A stretch of DNA of 64,000 bases from Karalla daura (taxonomy: Eukaryota > Chordata > Actinopteri > Chaetodontiformes > Leiognathidae): contig CM055206.1 in NCBI GenBank assembly GCA_029224185.1, positions 11,140,683-11,204,682 on the forward strand. Reading direction: 5' to 3'. The position numbers and the translations under genes were made by a program. Positions 1 through 11,600 of the stretch are shown here, piece after piece (within the stretch, counting starts at the first letter, position 1; the number at the start of each line of letters is the position of its first letter). The notes under the pieces are model-generated. The model was not told the DNA's origin and did no database searches. It saw only the letters and a list, made by a program, of their open reading frames with translations.

Positions 1-960
1 CTACTGGTTGGTGTTGTGGCAGGGGGTGATGGGCCACCCTGGCGTCCAGCTCACAATGATAACATTGTTGATGCAGTTGAGGAGGTCTTATCAAGAAACA
101 TACTGCTGATCCCACGAGACCACTTGCCTGGTCCACCTCGGCTTCCAGAAGAGGGTGACGAGGAGCATGAAGGTTTCAGGTGGTGGGATGAATTTGCAGA
201 CAGCGATGGAGACAGCGATGGTGAAAGCAACGATGAGGCTACTAACAGCAGCTTCAAAGACAATGGATGGTGCGCCAGAAAGAGGGACAGAGAGGCTGAA
301 CCCACGGTCAGCGTCTCAGAAAGATGATAGCAGCTACTCTGGTCGACAGGACAGCATCACTGAGGACAGTGGGGATGATGATACAAATGTGGACAACCCA
401 TGTCCTGGAGCATCCAGAAAGAGAAAAGAGAACACTGATGAAGACGATCAGTCTGAGCAAGAGACTGAGGGGGCAGGATGAACCCTTGGTCGGCCTCTCA
501 GAGAGTTCCTCTGGTAGAGAGATGATCTGTGGAAAGAGACAAAGAATGGAGCAAGATGAAGACGATGAGAGTAGCAGTAAAAGGCTGAGGAGTTAAGACA
601 AAGTCACAGACAGCTTTTCAGACAAGAGGACGGCATCTCTGAGGCCAGTGGGGAGGATGGTACAAAAATGGACGACCCATGTCCTGGAGCTTCCAGAGCG
701 AGAGGAGGAGGAGGAGGAAGAAATCTCCAACAACTTCCAACAATTTCTTCCAGTTTACTCCAGAGTCTAACAATCTCTCAAGTCCCACCACAGGATGGTG
801 ACGATGAGGAATACAAGGTAGACAAAGTGGATCATCCACTCCCTGGAGCCTCATCGAAGAGAAAAAATGAAGAGGAAGAGACTTCCACGATTGACCTTTT
901 GTTTTTCTCTCATGTCAATGACCAGTGTCATTGTCAAAAATTAAATAAAAGACAAATATA
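1..960 (+). pseudogene. Decayed charged-repeat gene, copy A (partial at window edge)
   Basis: I do not recognise the family. Frame 1 is open from the window edge to 327 and reads an acidic protein segment (…PAHNDN…LSRNILLIPRDHLPGP…EGFRWWDEFADSDGD). After that the sensible reading moves to frame 2 (about 300-480), then frame 3 (to a stop at 594-596), then frame 2 again (about 640-960). The later parts are imperfect repeats of an acidic stretch followed by PCPGAS and a basic RKRK run, at about 390, 680 and 840. An AATAAA lies at 944-949. The same sequence recurs in inverted orientation at 59340-60330. The frame changes suggest a decayed copy, although unseen introns could explain some of them. 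The 5' part lies outside the window. Confidence 0.5.
944..949 (+). terminator. Polyadenylation signal of copy A
   Basis: An AATAAA hexamer sits just past the last readable segment of the decayed repeat gene, inside an AT-rich tail. It fits as the original 3' end of that gene. Confidence 0.4.
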
Positions 961-3104
961 AATGTGCTGCGTATGGACTAATGATGAAATTGAGAAAATG
1001 AAATCAGTACAAAACAATGAAAATTATTTTAATTTCAAAACAGTAATGGTAAGGTTACAAGCTGTTACAAGCTTTTTTCTGACAGAAAGGCGTAGATGTG
1101 ATATCTGTCAGTCGGGAAACGACTGATGATGTTGATGATTGATGAGCAGGAGGGTAAATAAATCTTAATAACTAACCAAACTAAATAACTAAGTAAGTAC
1201 AGCAGACTACATTTCAACTACAGTCAAATAGAAGACCAATCATGGTGACATCACACATGGAGACATGTCATGTTTTTGAGGATGTTTAATTATAAAGCAC
1301 CTCTCCAAACTTTCTCCCAGTGCTTACACAACATGTTTTGGTTTGAGTCTCTTCACCCACGTTTAAGTCATGATTATCCGTCGTGACAGACTGCACTGAT
1401 TCACTGGACATGTCTAAAATAGCCAAACAACATCAGAACAAACATCGAGCAAACCGTGCAGAACAGAAGGTCAGATGAGACATTGTCTTAACCAGAATTT
1501 GAAAGAAACACTTGAATGAGTAATAGTGTAGGTGTAGTAGGTTCAAAATGCCAGTCCCCACAAAAATTTGGTGGAAGACGAGGAATATGCTCGGAGCTCG
1601 TCAATAAATGTCAAAACATGATGCGCGTGACGCATGTGAGCATTTAGCACCCAAGATGGATTTAGAAACTCAGACGTAACCACTGGATTGCATTTTGACA
1701 GTCGCTCAAGCAGGACTGACATCGCTCTAGAAACTAGGATTTCTGGTTTTGTGTTTGACAAGTTTATTCACATTTTCCCACAGATTCCCCCAGGGCACAC
1801 AGCAAAGACTACTTCATCAAAGACACTCTCTGTATACATTCAGCAGATGTTGTAAAAGTTTACAATTTATTACAGGGGCTTTTCATAACAGATGCTAAAG
1901 CAAATCATCTCCTCCTGCAACCAACACATTTATCTACACACACTGTTAAATAAAACATAGAGGTTAGACAACTGTTGTGCCCAGCACAAGTCTGTGGAGA
2001 GAATATTTGCTTTGAATGCTATTTATTTTCTCAGCGTATCCTCCTTCAAAAAAAAAAAAGTCACAGCGAAGCATCTTTTCCTGAGAGGAAGAGCAGTTAT
2101 TTGGTTTGTAAAGCAACACTGGGTTTCACATCCAATTGAGCTCTGGCGTCAATACACGCCTTCTCTGTGATGCAGGCTAGAACGGCCCACAGCAAACCAT
2201 CTATTGTGAAGCCGAGACAGGCTGCAACTGAGGCAAATACTGCACCGATCTGCAATACATCACAGACACACACACGAAACCCACGCACGCACACACACAG
2301 CACTCAGAGGACATTTCCGGAAGTTATACCTCAACCCAAACAACTACTTGTCTGATCACAACCCAAACCTCAACCCTGAAAATGAATGCTTTGTGAGGCT
2401 TTGTGTGTTTAGTCTGCATGAGGAAGGTGAGGCCCTCATGAAAAGACACACACGGTGCCCAGCCTAACAAAGTCCAAAAAGGCTGCGACAGTCTTTGCCA
2501 AACCATCTGTCCTTTTTCTCCTTCTCTGTCCAAAAGCGTTCACCTCTTTAGGGACTCTGCAATTCAAGGTCGGCCAGTGTTCCCTCATGTGCTTTAGGAT
2601 CTCAGCAGGCGGAACTCCTTGGGATCCCACAAACGAAAGACAAAATCCTCAGGCTGCAGCTTTTCCCTTCCCTCCTTTAGCATAAACTCTCGCCTGTGAT
2701 TAGGAGAGTCTGTGTCATCTGAGCTTTAAATCTGGATTCAGTTTGCCTTCATTGTCTCATTCTGTAAGTGTGCAAAGCTCTCTCTGTGTATTACCATTCT
2801 ATACTCTTAATATTAATTAAGCAGTGACCAGACTATCTACAATTTAGGAGAGTCTGATTAATTCTAACCACAGTGGAGTTGAAGGAGTTGGAGTTTACGG
2901 AGCACATCATCCAGCTGTTAGGATGCCCCATGGTCCTCTACTATTGTAACCAGTAGAAATATCAAGATCCTTTTCTGCAGTCAAAATAACTACTGGTATT
3001 TTAACTGCGATGGTTTATTTCTATTTGTCCTCCTCATGATTATGTAACTGGTTCATATATTGTGCTTTTCTTCATTTCAAGATCATTTAAACCATTTTTT
3101 ACAG

Positions 3105-3300
3105 GGTGTGTCACATTCACACACATTCACACACAGGTGGAAGAGGCCACATGGTCTGTCTGCTCAGCCAGCAGCTTTTACTATTCACACACATTTGCAC
3201 ACTGATGACACAGCATAATGGGCAGTTTGATGGTTCAGTATCTTGCCTAAGGATACTTCTACATGTAAGCTGCAGGGGCCTGGGATGGATCAAACACATT
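3105..3300. repeat. Degenerate teleost interspersed repeat
   Basis: The stretch runs from a CACATTCACACACA-type start, through 'tcagtatcttgcctaaggatac', to 'gggatggatcaaacac'. This resembles a repeat common in fish genomes that reads roughly 'cagtgtcttgcccaaggacac…gggattgaacc'. The match is from memory and the copy is diverged. Its class is not determined here. Confidence 0.5.
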
Positions 3301-4079
3301 CACCCACTTTCCTTCTATTTTGCAATCCATTCATGTATACTTGACTTGCTGCCTGCTGGTTTTGCTAAGTTTCATTCACTGTGGGTTCTTGCCCGATAAT
3401 AGCATATCATTATATGAAGTCAGGTGCTTACTCTCCCTACAATTTGTCATCAAAATACCACTCTCAAGTCACACTGTGAAACTCATTTTAACCCGAAAGC
3501 ATCACTTCAAGAAGCTTCTCAAATCTTTTTCTCCTTACTATAAGTTTCAAACAGTCCTTTTCTGGACTAATACACATTTTTACTGGCTTTGACCAGGTAA
3601 AATCATTTGAAGTAAAGGTAAATGAATAAAACAAATGTACTCTTTTACCTGTCCAATAGAATGTATGTCTCATAACCATGAACCTCAATATGAGGCATGG
3701 GGAGAACAAGTCTCTGAATGTCACCACCTGGTGTTTGATTTTGAAATCTAAGTTTCACACAGCAGGGGGTGGAGTGGGGATGGATGAACACTGAAACCAG
3801 CTCCACACACCGTGAGCAATAGAAATACAAAAATATGTATTTCACTGATTCATAGATAATCTATAATTATGTCTATAGCTGCGTCAATTTGCTTTTTATT
3901 TCAAGTATCTGTGCCTGAATCATGAAGAGTGTGGAAACAGGGAATGGCTGGCATTTAATACTCTTATCTATCTATGAAACATGAGTGAAAAAGCTTTTAT
4001 AGATATTTTAAATCAACCCACAGTGAGCTGTGGTTTTCCAAATGACAACTTAGTAGTTAATTCTAGTTTTGCTAATACT

Positions 4080-4245
4080 TCAGAATGTTCTTTAATTGTA
4101 TTTTTTAATGTTTTCAATTATTGCTTTTATCAATCCCTTTTAATTGTATTTGTTTTTGCTCTCAGTTCTTTCTGTTAAATATTTATTTTTATGTATAGCA
4201 CTTTGAGTTACTCCTGGGTATGAGATACCTTATATAATTGAAGGT
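4080..4245 (+). mobile_element. LINE-like 3' tail fragment
   Basis: A T-rich run is followed by 'tagcactttgagttactcctgggtatgag' and 'ttatataattgaag'. This is the pattern of the 3' tail of L2-type non-LTR elements in fish (…aaagcactttgagctgc…gctatataaata). It has no coding part. A related tail occurs at 16925-16996. Confidence 0.5.
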
Positions 4246-4619
4246 GCCACAGTACATAGTCCACAGTGAGATGAGGTCATGATCTATTTGATATCTATTG
4301 ATATGAATATTGAAAGCAAAACAAGTGTGTTCCTCATAAATGAAATAAAATCCAACTATAATGTGAGGGCAAGTAGAGTTGTAGTGCTGCCAATTGATGT
4401 GTTGAACCACAGGCCTAACTGACAACAAACTATCCATTAACAAACTCTGGATCCACAGTGCATGTATTGCTGCAAAAAAAAAGTTTCGATTTGAAACAGT
4501 TAAGTGGACTAAATTAGGTTGGTTTTAGATTTTTTTTTTACTTTTAGGTTAGGTTAACCTTAATTTCTAAGGGAAACCCTAGCTTGAGAGACAAACAGGA
4601 ACCTTCATTTGAAGAAACT

Positions 4620-5047
4620 TGTGATTAGTTCCGCGTTGTTCCCAGCCGGCGTGTTTTTGTGGACGCACCAGTCTCGCCCGACAGCTACGACAAGGTACGG
4701 ATGTAATTGAATGATAAATAACGTCGGGGACAATGAAAAACGCTTTCATGTCGCTTCGTGCGCTCGAGCGCGTAGTACTTTTCACAACATGAGTGAAACA
4801 TAAAGCTGACAGACTGTGTAAACAGTGTCTGGCAGCACTCGGCGGCTAACATACGGTAGCCCGTTCATTTCCTGCATTAGCTCGTTGACGCTGTTTAAAT
4901 GCCTCTAAGCAGCTGCAGCGGCTGTCTCTGTGCGTTCCCAAAGCGGCACCAAAGCAGCAGTTAACACTGTGTGCGTCAGCAGCGGTCTTGATATTAACGC
5001 CGTCGCCTCGGACGCGTCTGCTTCGTGCGTTGTGTGTCCCTCAGGTC
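4620..5047 (+). promoter_or_regulatory. Probable mtmr9 promoter and 5' leader, possibly with a leader intron
   Basis: The sequence turns GC- and CpG-rich at about 4630 after AT-rich flanks, as expected of a housekeeping promoter. No TATA box is evident. Two splice-like sites stand out: a strong donor at 4695 (CAAG|GTACGG) and an acceptor ending at 5044 (tgtccctcag) just before GTC ATG. The leader may therefore be split by an intron of about 350 bp (4695-5044), which would leave only GTC before the start codon in the first coding exon. The transcription start cannot be placed from sequence alone. Confidence 0.5.
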
Positions 5048-8000
5048 ATGGAGTTTGCAGAGTTGATAAAGACTCCCCGGGTGGACGGGGTGGTCCTGCA
5101 CCGGCCCTTCATGCCTACGGTGGAGGGGACTCTGTGCCTGACCGGTCACCACCTGATCCTGTCCTCCAGACAGGACAACACTGAGGAGCTGTGGCTGCTG
5201 CACTCTAACATCGACTCCATAGAGAAGAAGTGAGCAAGCCTTTTTTTTTGCTTTAGGCCTTTATTAATCGTTCAAGCAATGTCTGTGTAAAACTGTATGT
5301 ATTCCACGACAGAGTGCAAAATATTATCCATGATCCATACATCATTTTACTCTCTCTGCACCCAAATGTGTTGTTAGTGCTCTATAGGGGTGGGTCTAGG
5401 GTGAAGGCACCCTAGACTGGTCACCAATTCATCATAGGGCACACACCCACCATTCAAACTCACACTTACATATGGGGACAATTAAGCCTCTCCAATCGAC
5501 CTTATAATGCCTGTTTATAATCTATATAATGCCACTTATAAGCATGTGAAGTAGCAGTCCCTTCGTATAATCCATTATCGCATTATCCAATGTAATTGTA
5601 TTGTGAAGGGCGTTCTACGTAAATTATATTTGCACTTACTGAAAAAACACATGAAACCTTCTTTGGACACAAGGGATGACATACAATAAAAGTGAGTCGA
5701 GAGTGACTGTGTCTTTGTAGCGTATGCCTTGTTAGCCAGCGTAAGCTTGATTTCAGCAGAACAGGCAGGATGTGAAACTGTTGTGGCAGAAGGTCTGAGA
5801 CTGTGCTGTCTGTGTCAGACTTTATTTTGTCTGCTCAAGCCTAAAATAAATATAAGAGAACCAAATTAACAAACCAAGCTTTTAACCGTCTTAGTCTTCT
5901 TACTTGATTAATTGATCCAGAGCAGGTATGGTGCATTTTCAGAAATACATGCAGAAATCTATCTGGGTGACATTACAGCTACATTATCGACTCCACGAAA
6001 TTGTTGGACATGCATGTTGGTATTACCTATGATCCTGATTTCCATTTTGTATGAAAAACATGGTTTATAACAAGTCTATGAAGTTGCTAATTATCTTTAC
6101 TGTCTCTCTCAGATTTGTTGGGTCTCTGGGAAGCATCATAGTCAAATGCAAAGACCTGAGGGTGATCCAGCTCGACATCCCGGGCATGGAGGAGTGCCTC
6201 AACATCGCCGGCTCTGTTGAGGTAGTGATTACCACAGCGATTAGCTGACAGGGATGAGTTGAAATCAGTTCAAACTGGACTATCTTAAAGATTGTCCTCC
6301 TTTCACTGTCAGAATATAGTCCTAATAATCAGTTGTATATTCCTGGCCAGGCGCTGTCGACTCTCGATTCAATCTCCCTGATGTACCCGTTCTTCTACCG
6401 GCCCATGTTCGAAGTCTTAGAAGACGGTTGGAATTCATTTCTTCCAGAGGATGCCTTTAAAGATTTGGAGTCCATGGTATGGACGTGATCAGGCACTACA
6501 GTATCTGTTGTAAACACTCAGTCATCCCTCGTTGTACATGCTGAACGCACTGTTTCTAACCCGTCACCGCCTCTGCCACCAGACGGACGAGTGGAGATTG
6601 AGCACAGTCAACAAGGACTTCAGCGTTTGTCCGTCATACCCCCCTCTAGTGGCCGTGCCCAAAGACGTGGACGATGACACGCTGAGGAAGGTGGCCACCT
6701 TCCGCCACGGTGGCCGCTTTCCAGTGCTGAGCTACTACCACAAGAAGAACGGCATGGTGAGCGGCTGGGACGTTTTCATCACTTACGCTGCTTCTGTTGC
6801 AGTGTGTTCTTTTTGTGAATTTCAGTTTCAGCTGTTGAAGCTTGACTGTAGGTGCCATGACCTCTAGAAATGCATAAAAATTGAAATATCGCAATAAAAA
6901 GCTGGTTATGGTATATCAAAGGTTTATTGCAAAAATTATCCCAAAAGTTTTAAGGAAAAACACAGTGTCGCATGACCATTTTACTGCAAAGAGGTGGAGC
7001 CAGACTAAACTAATAACCCAATGTTTTGGACCTTCAGTTTCCTCCTAGTGGCCTCTAGCTGGCCAAGATTTTATGAAACATCAAGGGATGTTGTGGCAAT
7101 AGACTATAACCTGTGATGCACCAGCTTGTCTCTATCATCTTTACCCCATTTAGCTTTAACCATCTTAAATGCGCTATTGTGCTCTTTACCATTTCCAGGT
7201 GATGATGCGGGCGGGGCAGCCTCTGACGGGCACCAACGGGCGAAGGTGCAAGGAAGACGAGAAGCTGATCAACGCCACCCTGCGGCCGGGAAAACGTGGC
7301 TACATCATTGACACGCGCATGATCGCTGTGGCCCAGCAGGCCAAAGCTCGAGGCGGAGGCTTCGAGTCCGAGGCCAACTACCCGCAGTGGAGGAGGATCC
7401 ACAAGGCGCTAGAAAGGTAACGGTTCAGTGGATCCAAGAAGTGAAGTCATGAGTGACCCTGATCCCTGTATGCATGTCAGTATGACGTGTGTTCACCTCG
7501 TATGATCTGGCCCGTGCTTGCAGATACAACGTCCTGCAGGAGAGCCTGATTAAGCTGGTGGAGGCGTGCAACGACCAGTCGCACAGCATGGACCGCTGGC
7601 TGAGCAAGCTGGAGGCCTCCAACTGGCTGGCTTACGTCAAGGAGATCATCACCAGTGCCTGCCTGGCCGCCCAGTGCATAGACAGGTGGGGGGACAGCGT
7701 TCGCTTGTTAAAGGGGACCTAGAGACCTAGGTGACGATAGTGGTCACCCCTGCTCTCTGGTGTTTACATGGAAGCTAGCGGTCAGATACTGAGAACCAGG
7801 ACCACACTTGTGTTTTATGTCACATCTCTAATGAGATTCATCTCCTTTTCAGCTGTCACTCCAGCATCTCAAATGTATGCATGGATGAGGTCACCATTAT
7901 GTTTATGGACCTGCTGTCGTTATTCAGCAAGTGTTTCTTTCATTCTAGGTCACTCTAGTCGGTGTCAGACAGCCTTTGATCTGAGAGAATCACAGTGTTC

Positions 8001-8620
8001 TAAATTGGACAAAGGAGTCTCGGGTGACACTGAAGACAATGGTAACTGTGAATGTGTGTCTGGCAGAGAGGGAGCGTCGGTGCTTGTCCATGGAACAGAG
8101 GGGACGGACTCCACCCTGCAGGTGACCTCCTTGGCTCAGATCATCCTCGACCCGACCTGCAGGACCATCCGAGGCTTCCAGGGCCTGGTGGAGCGAGAGT
8201 GGCTGCAGGTGAGCTCCTCTGCACCTTTCACAGTGCAACCCAGCTTAAACTTCCTCACACGCTGCTTGGCGACTACACATTGATTGGCGATGGCTACTGC
8301 GTGATCCACCTCGTGTCGTCTGCAGGCGGGACACCCCTTCCAGCAGCGCTGCGCCCAGTCGGCCTACTCCAACAGCAAGCCTCGCCAAGAGGCTCCGGTC
8401 TTCCTGCTCTTCTTGGACTGCGTGTGGCAGATCCATCGCCAGTTTCCATGCTCCTTCGAATTCAACGAGAGCTTCCTGGTCCTGCTCTTTGAGCACGCCT
8501 ACGCGTCTCAGTTTGGCACCTTCCTGGGCAACAGCACCTCTGAGAGGTGAGACCGTCCTATGTGACAGTCAAACACGATGTCATTTAAATAAGTGTTGAG
8601 AACATCTTGAGCTTTGTTTC

Positions 8621-8686
<66 letters not shown>

Positions 8687-11600
8687 CAAATTGAGATTGT
8701 AAAGATTAACAGACATTAGTTGAAAAAATAAATACTTAAAAAGTGTCTGTCCATACTTAAAAAGCATGGACAGAGGCAGGTTTACCACTCTGTGACATCT
8801 CATTTCTAAAGTTTTGATTGTAACTGTTTGGGGGACTGAAGATATCAACTGCTGCAGTACGTGTGCAGTACATTTTCAGTAGGAGGCAGATCTGAACCAC
8901 AGGCAGGCATGTCGAGCCTGTTAAGAGTTGTATTAAGCTGATAAAACTTTCCGGTGCCTTTCCTTCGCATTCTTGGCTTCTCGCCACTTAGCGGCATTAC
9001 GGAAACAACAGGAAGCCAGGTGACTCTTCCAAAGTCAAGGGAGAGGAGAATGTTGTCTGCAACAGCATCCAGGGTTATGCATCTCTGCACCCTGCAAATG
9101 CCAGGGTTTTTTTGGTGCTTAACTCCGACTTAACGCGCCCCTTTCCCTAGGACGAAGCTGTCCCTGCCTGAGAAGACGGTGTCGCTTTGGTCGTGGGTGA
9201 ATCGGCCCCAGGAGCTGGAGAATCTGACCAACCCGCTGTACGAGGCCAACAGCCTGGTGATCTGGCCCTCGGTCGCCCCTCAGAGCCTGCTGCTGTGGGA
9301 AGGTAAAGAAGCACGCCACGCTGTGCCCACAAGCTCCTCTCTGCACCCGACAGAAACAGATGAGGTTTCTGCACTTGAACCGTGGGATAGCAAATGGAAT
9401 TAGCAGACGACAGCTTGTAGTTTGGCGTGTCAGGCGTGTTTCAATAGGCAAATTTGTGCCAAAGCACACAGGCCGTCCGACTCCGCCTCTGATTACAATC
9501 CTGATACTCCTGTTGGACACACATTTCCTTTGTGCATGAGCCAGCACCCTGCCGTGCACAGCCAGCATGCCTACGCGTCGTGACGTTGCAGATTTTGTTG
9601 TTATCTCTGGAAATAGAGACGGGCCCGGAACGCAGTCCGACCGAGTTAGTTCCCAAAGACTCTGAGGCAAATCTGCAGCTGAGCTGAGCTGAGCTGAGCT
9701 GAACCGGTCCCGGGACGCGCAGTGAGCATCCCCGTCAGCAGGGGGCGCTGTCGGCCCCACCATCTGCAAGCGCCGCTAAACTGATTGACCCTGTGAGCCA
9801 ATAATCTGTGTGACCTGCACACTGTCACACACATGGACGACATGTCGTTGAGACACGAACAATAACGCTCAGATCACTAGAGATACGAGCTCGCACAGTC
9901 GCAGCGTTCCTCGAGCGATGATGTTAACATCCCCGAGCAGAAATGCTACCTCCAATCCTTCCAGCATGTTCCAGTAGTGCAGCGCAGCCTCTGATAACCC
10001 CCCCCACCCCCCTCCCCCCCTCCTCGAAGGACCGTGTCACATGAGGAGGTCGGGGTGGCATGTGGCCCTTTAGCTCGGATGACGTTTTTTATGTTTTTTT
10101 TGGCACCTTTACGGTTCTGGCATGGCTCTCTGTGCCGCCCGGCCCGTCCCGGCGGCGTGCCTGGCCTGCGCGTCCGGCTATTCATAGCTGGTCTCCACGC
10201 CGACCCGTGAGCGGGTGGCGGCCTGCGCCCCGCTCAGCACTGTCACGCAGAGGCGCACAGCTCGTAGCGCGCTGCAGCTCGTAGCGCGGGGACGTCATGT
10301 CCGTCTCATCTAAGCCCTCCACTTCAGAGCAGAGCCGCGCCGCTCTCCCACACTCGTTATTCCGAACAGAGCGAGCAGCGCCGCGGCGCTGATGAAGAGA
10401 GTCTGTGTGGGTGAGGCTGCTCTTTTATCTCCCGGCAGCCTCTCTCAGGAGCCGTCTGCGACAGACTCGAGCCGCTGTTTGCTGTCGTTTTCTGCTTTTT
10501 TCTTCTTCTGCGGCACAGCTGCGCCGCTGCTCGCTGCGGATCCAGGGTGCTTTAGAGTGAACGGGGTGCCGGTGTGAGCCTCCGCCCAGGGAGGGAGACG
10601 CTCTCTGGCAGCTCCGCTGTGGGACTTCGGGGACAGGGAACGCTTACTGTAATGTGGTCGCACAATGAGTCAGAGCGAGTGCGTCTCTAATAGGCTGTGC
10701 CGTCGGGCGCCGGCGTCGGCGTGTGGCAGCCGTCCCGGCGAAAATGCAGTGACAGGGGTTGGGAAGGGTTTGGAAAAGTTCTCGTCCTTAATTGCGGGTT
10801 GGGTGGTGACTCTGCGGGCCTGAAGCTGGCTGAATGTCGCGTGAGCTCGCAGCCCACGCCATTCATAAAGACAAGTGTGGGGGATGGGGTCACCGGGTTC
10901 AAGCGCTCCTGTGTGGGAGCGGGGGCCCCCACCCCTTTAGTGCCTAAAGCCTCAGAGCAGCACCCTCGCCCCCTCTATGAACAGGAATCTATGAGAACTA
11001 CTGAAACGCCACAGACATCCTGCTTACACGACTCTTTCATAGAGAACGATGCTCGCTCCCCCCTCAAACAAGACTGCAGACGGCAGCTGAAGTTCTCACC
11101 TCCGTAGCATAAACGCAGCGCCCTGACTTCTCCGCGTTCTTGTTCCGGCAGTCATTTAGATTAACTTTTAGCATCGGCCAAGAGTTGGCTGTGGAAACCT
11201 GGAGACAGCATGATCCGTCCCTGGTCACATAATAGAGGGACACATTGTCCCTCAACCATTGTTCCCTGCCCCCATTCAGCTTGTGACATGTGTGCCCTCT
11301 CCGGCTTGCGTTTCACTCCACTCGCTCAAACCTGGAACCAAACACACAGGAGTTATGCAATCTGTAATTAATCTGTAATAGTAGATCTAATTAATCTGAC
11401 GAATCAGTAACCTGATATAAAGCCATACAAATCTGTGAAGATCTGTAGATTTCCTTTTGCTGGTTTCTGTTTTTAAGCGCAATAAAAGTCCCTCACCATA
11501 AGTTTCATAAATGGGCCAACAAAATAAAGGCGATCTCGGTAACTGGGGAGATAAGTGACTTTTCATTCCGTAGAAACGGGTGGTAAAGCCCCATTGCATC

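Larger units (their letters stand above)
961..4600. other. Intergenic region, no gene seen
   Basis: AT-rich sequence. Open frames are short and show no family motif or consistent splice pattern. It contains a fish-type interspersed repeat (about 3105-3300) and a LINE-like 3' tail (about 4080-4245), described separately. A CA-rich stretch at 2265-2310 is simple sequence. Confidence 0.6.

Noticed and set aside
1..960. Assignment of the charged-repeat gene to a kinase or NLR multigene family of fish
   Set aside because: Tempting because such families are multicopy in teleosts, but no catalytic or nucleotide-binding motif is visible in either copy.
9119..9769. Antisense open frame of 216 codons at mtmr9 exon 9
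   Set aside because: It shadows a conserved mtmr9 exon and runs into a GAGCT repeat. There is no recognisable domain.
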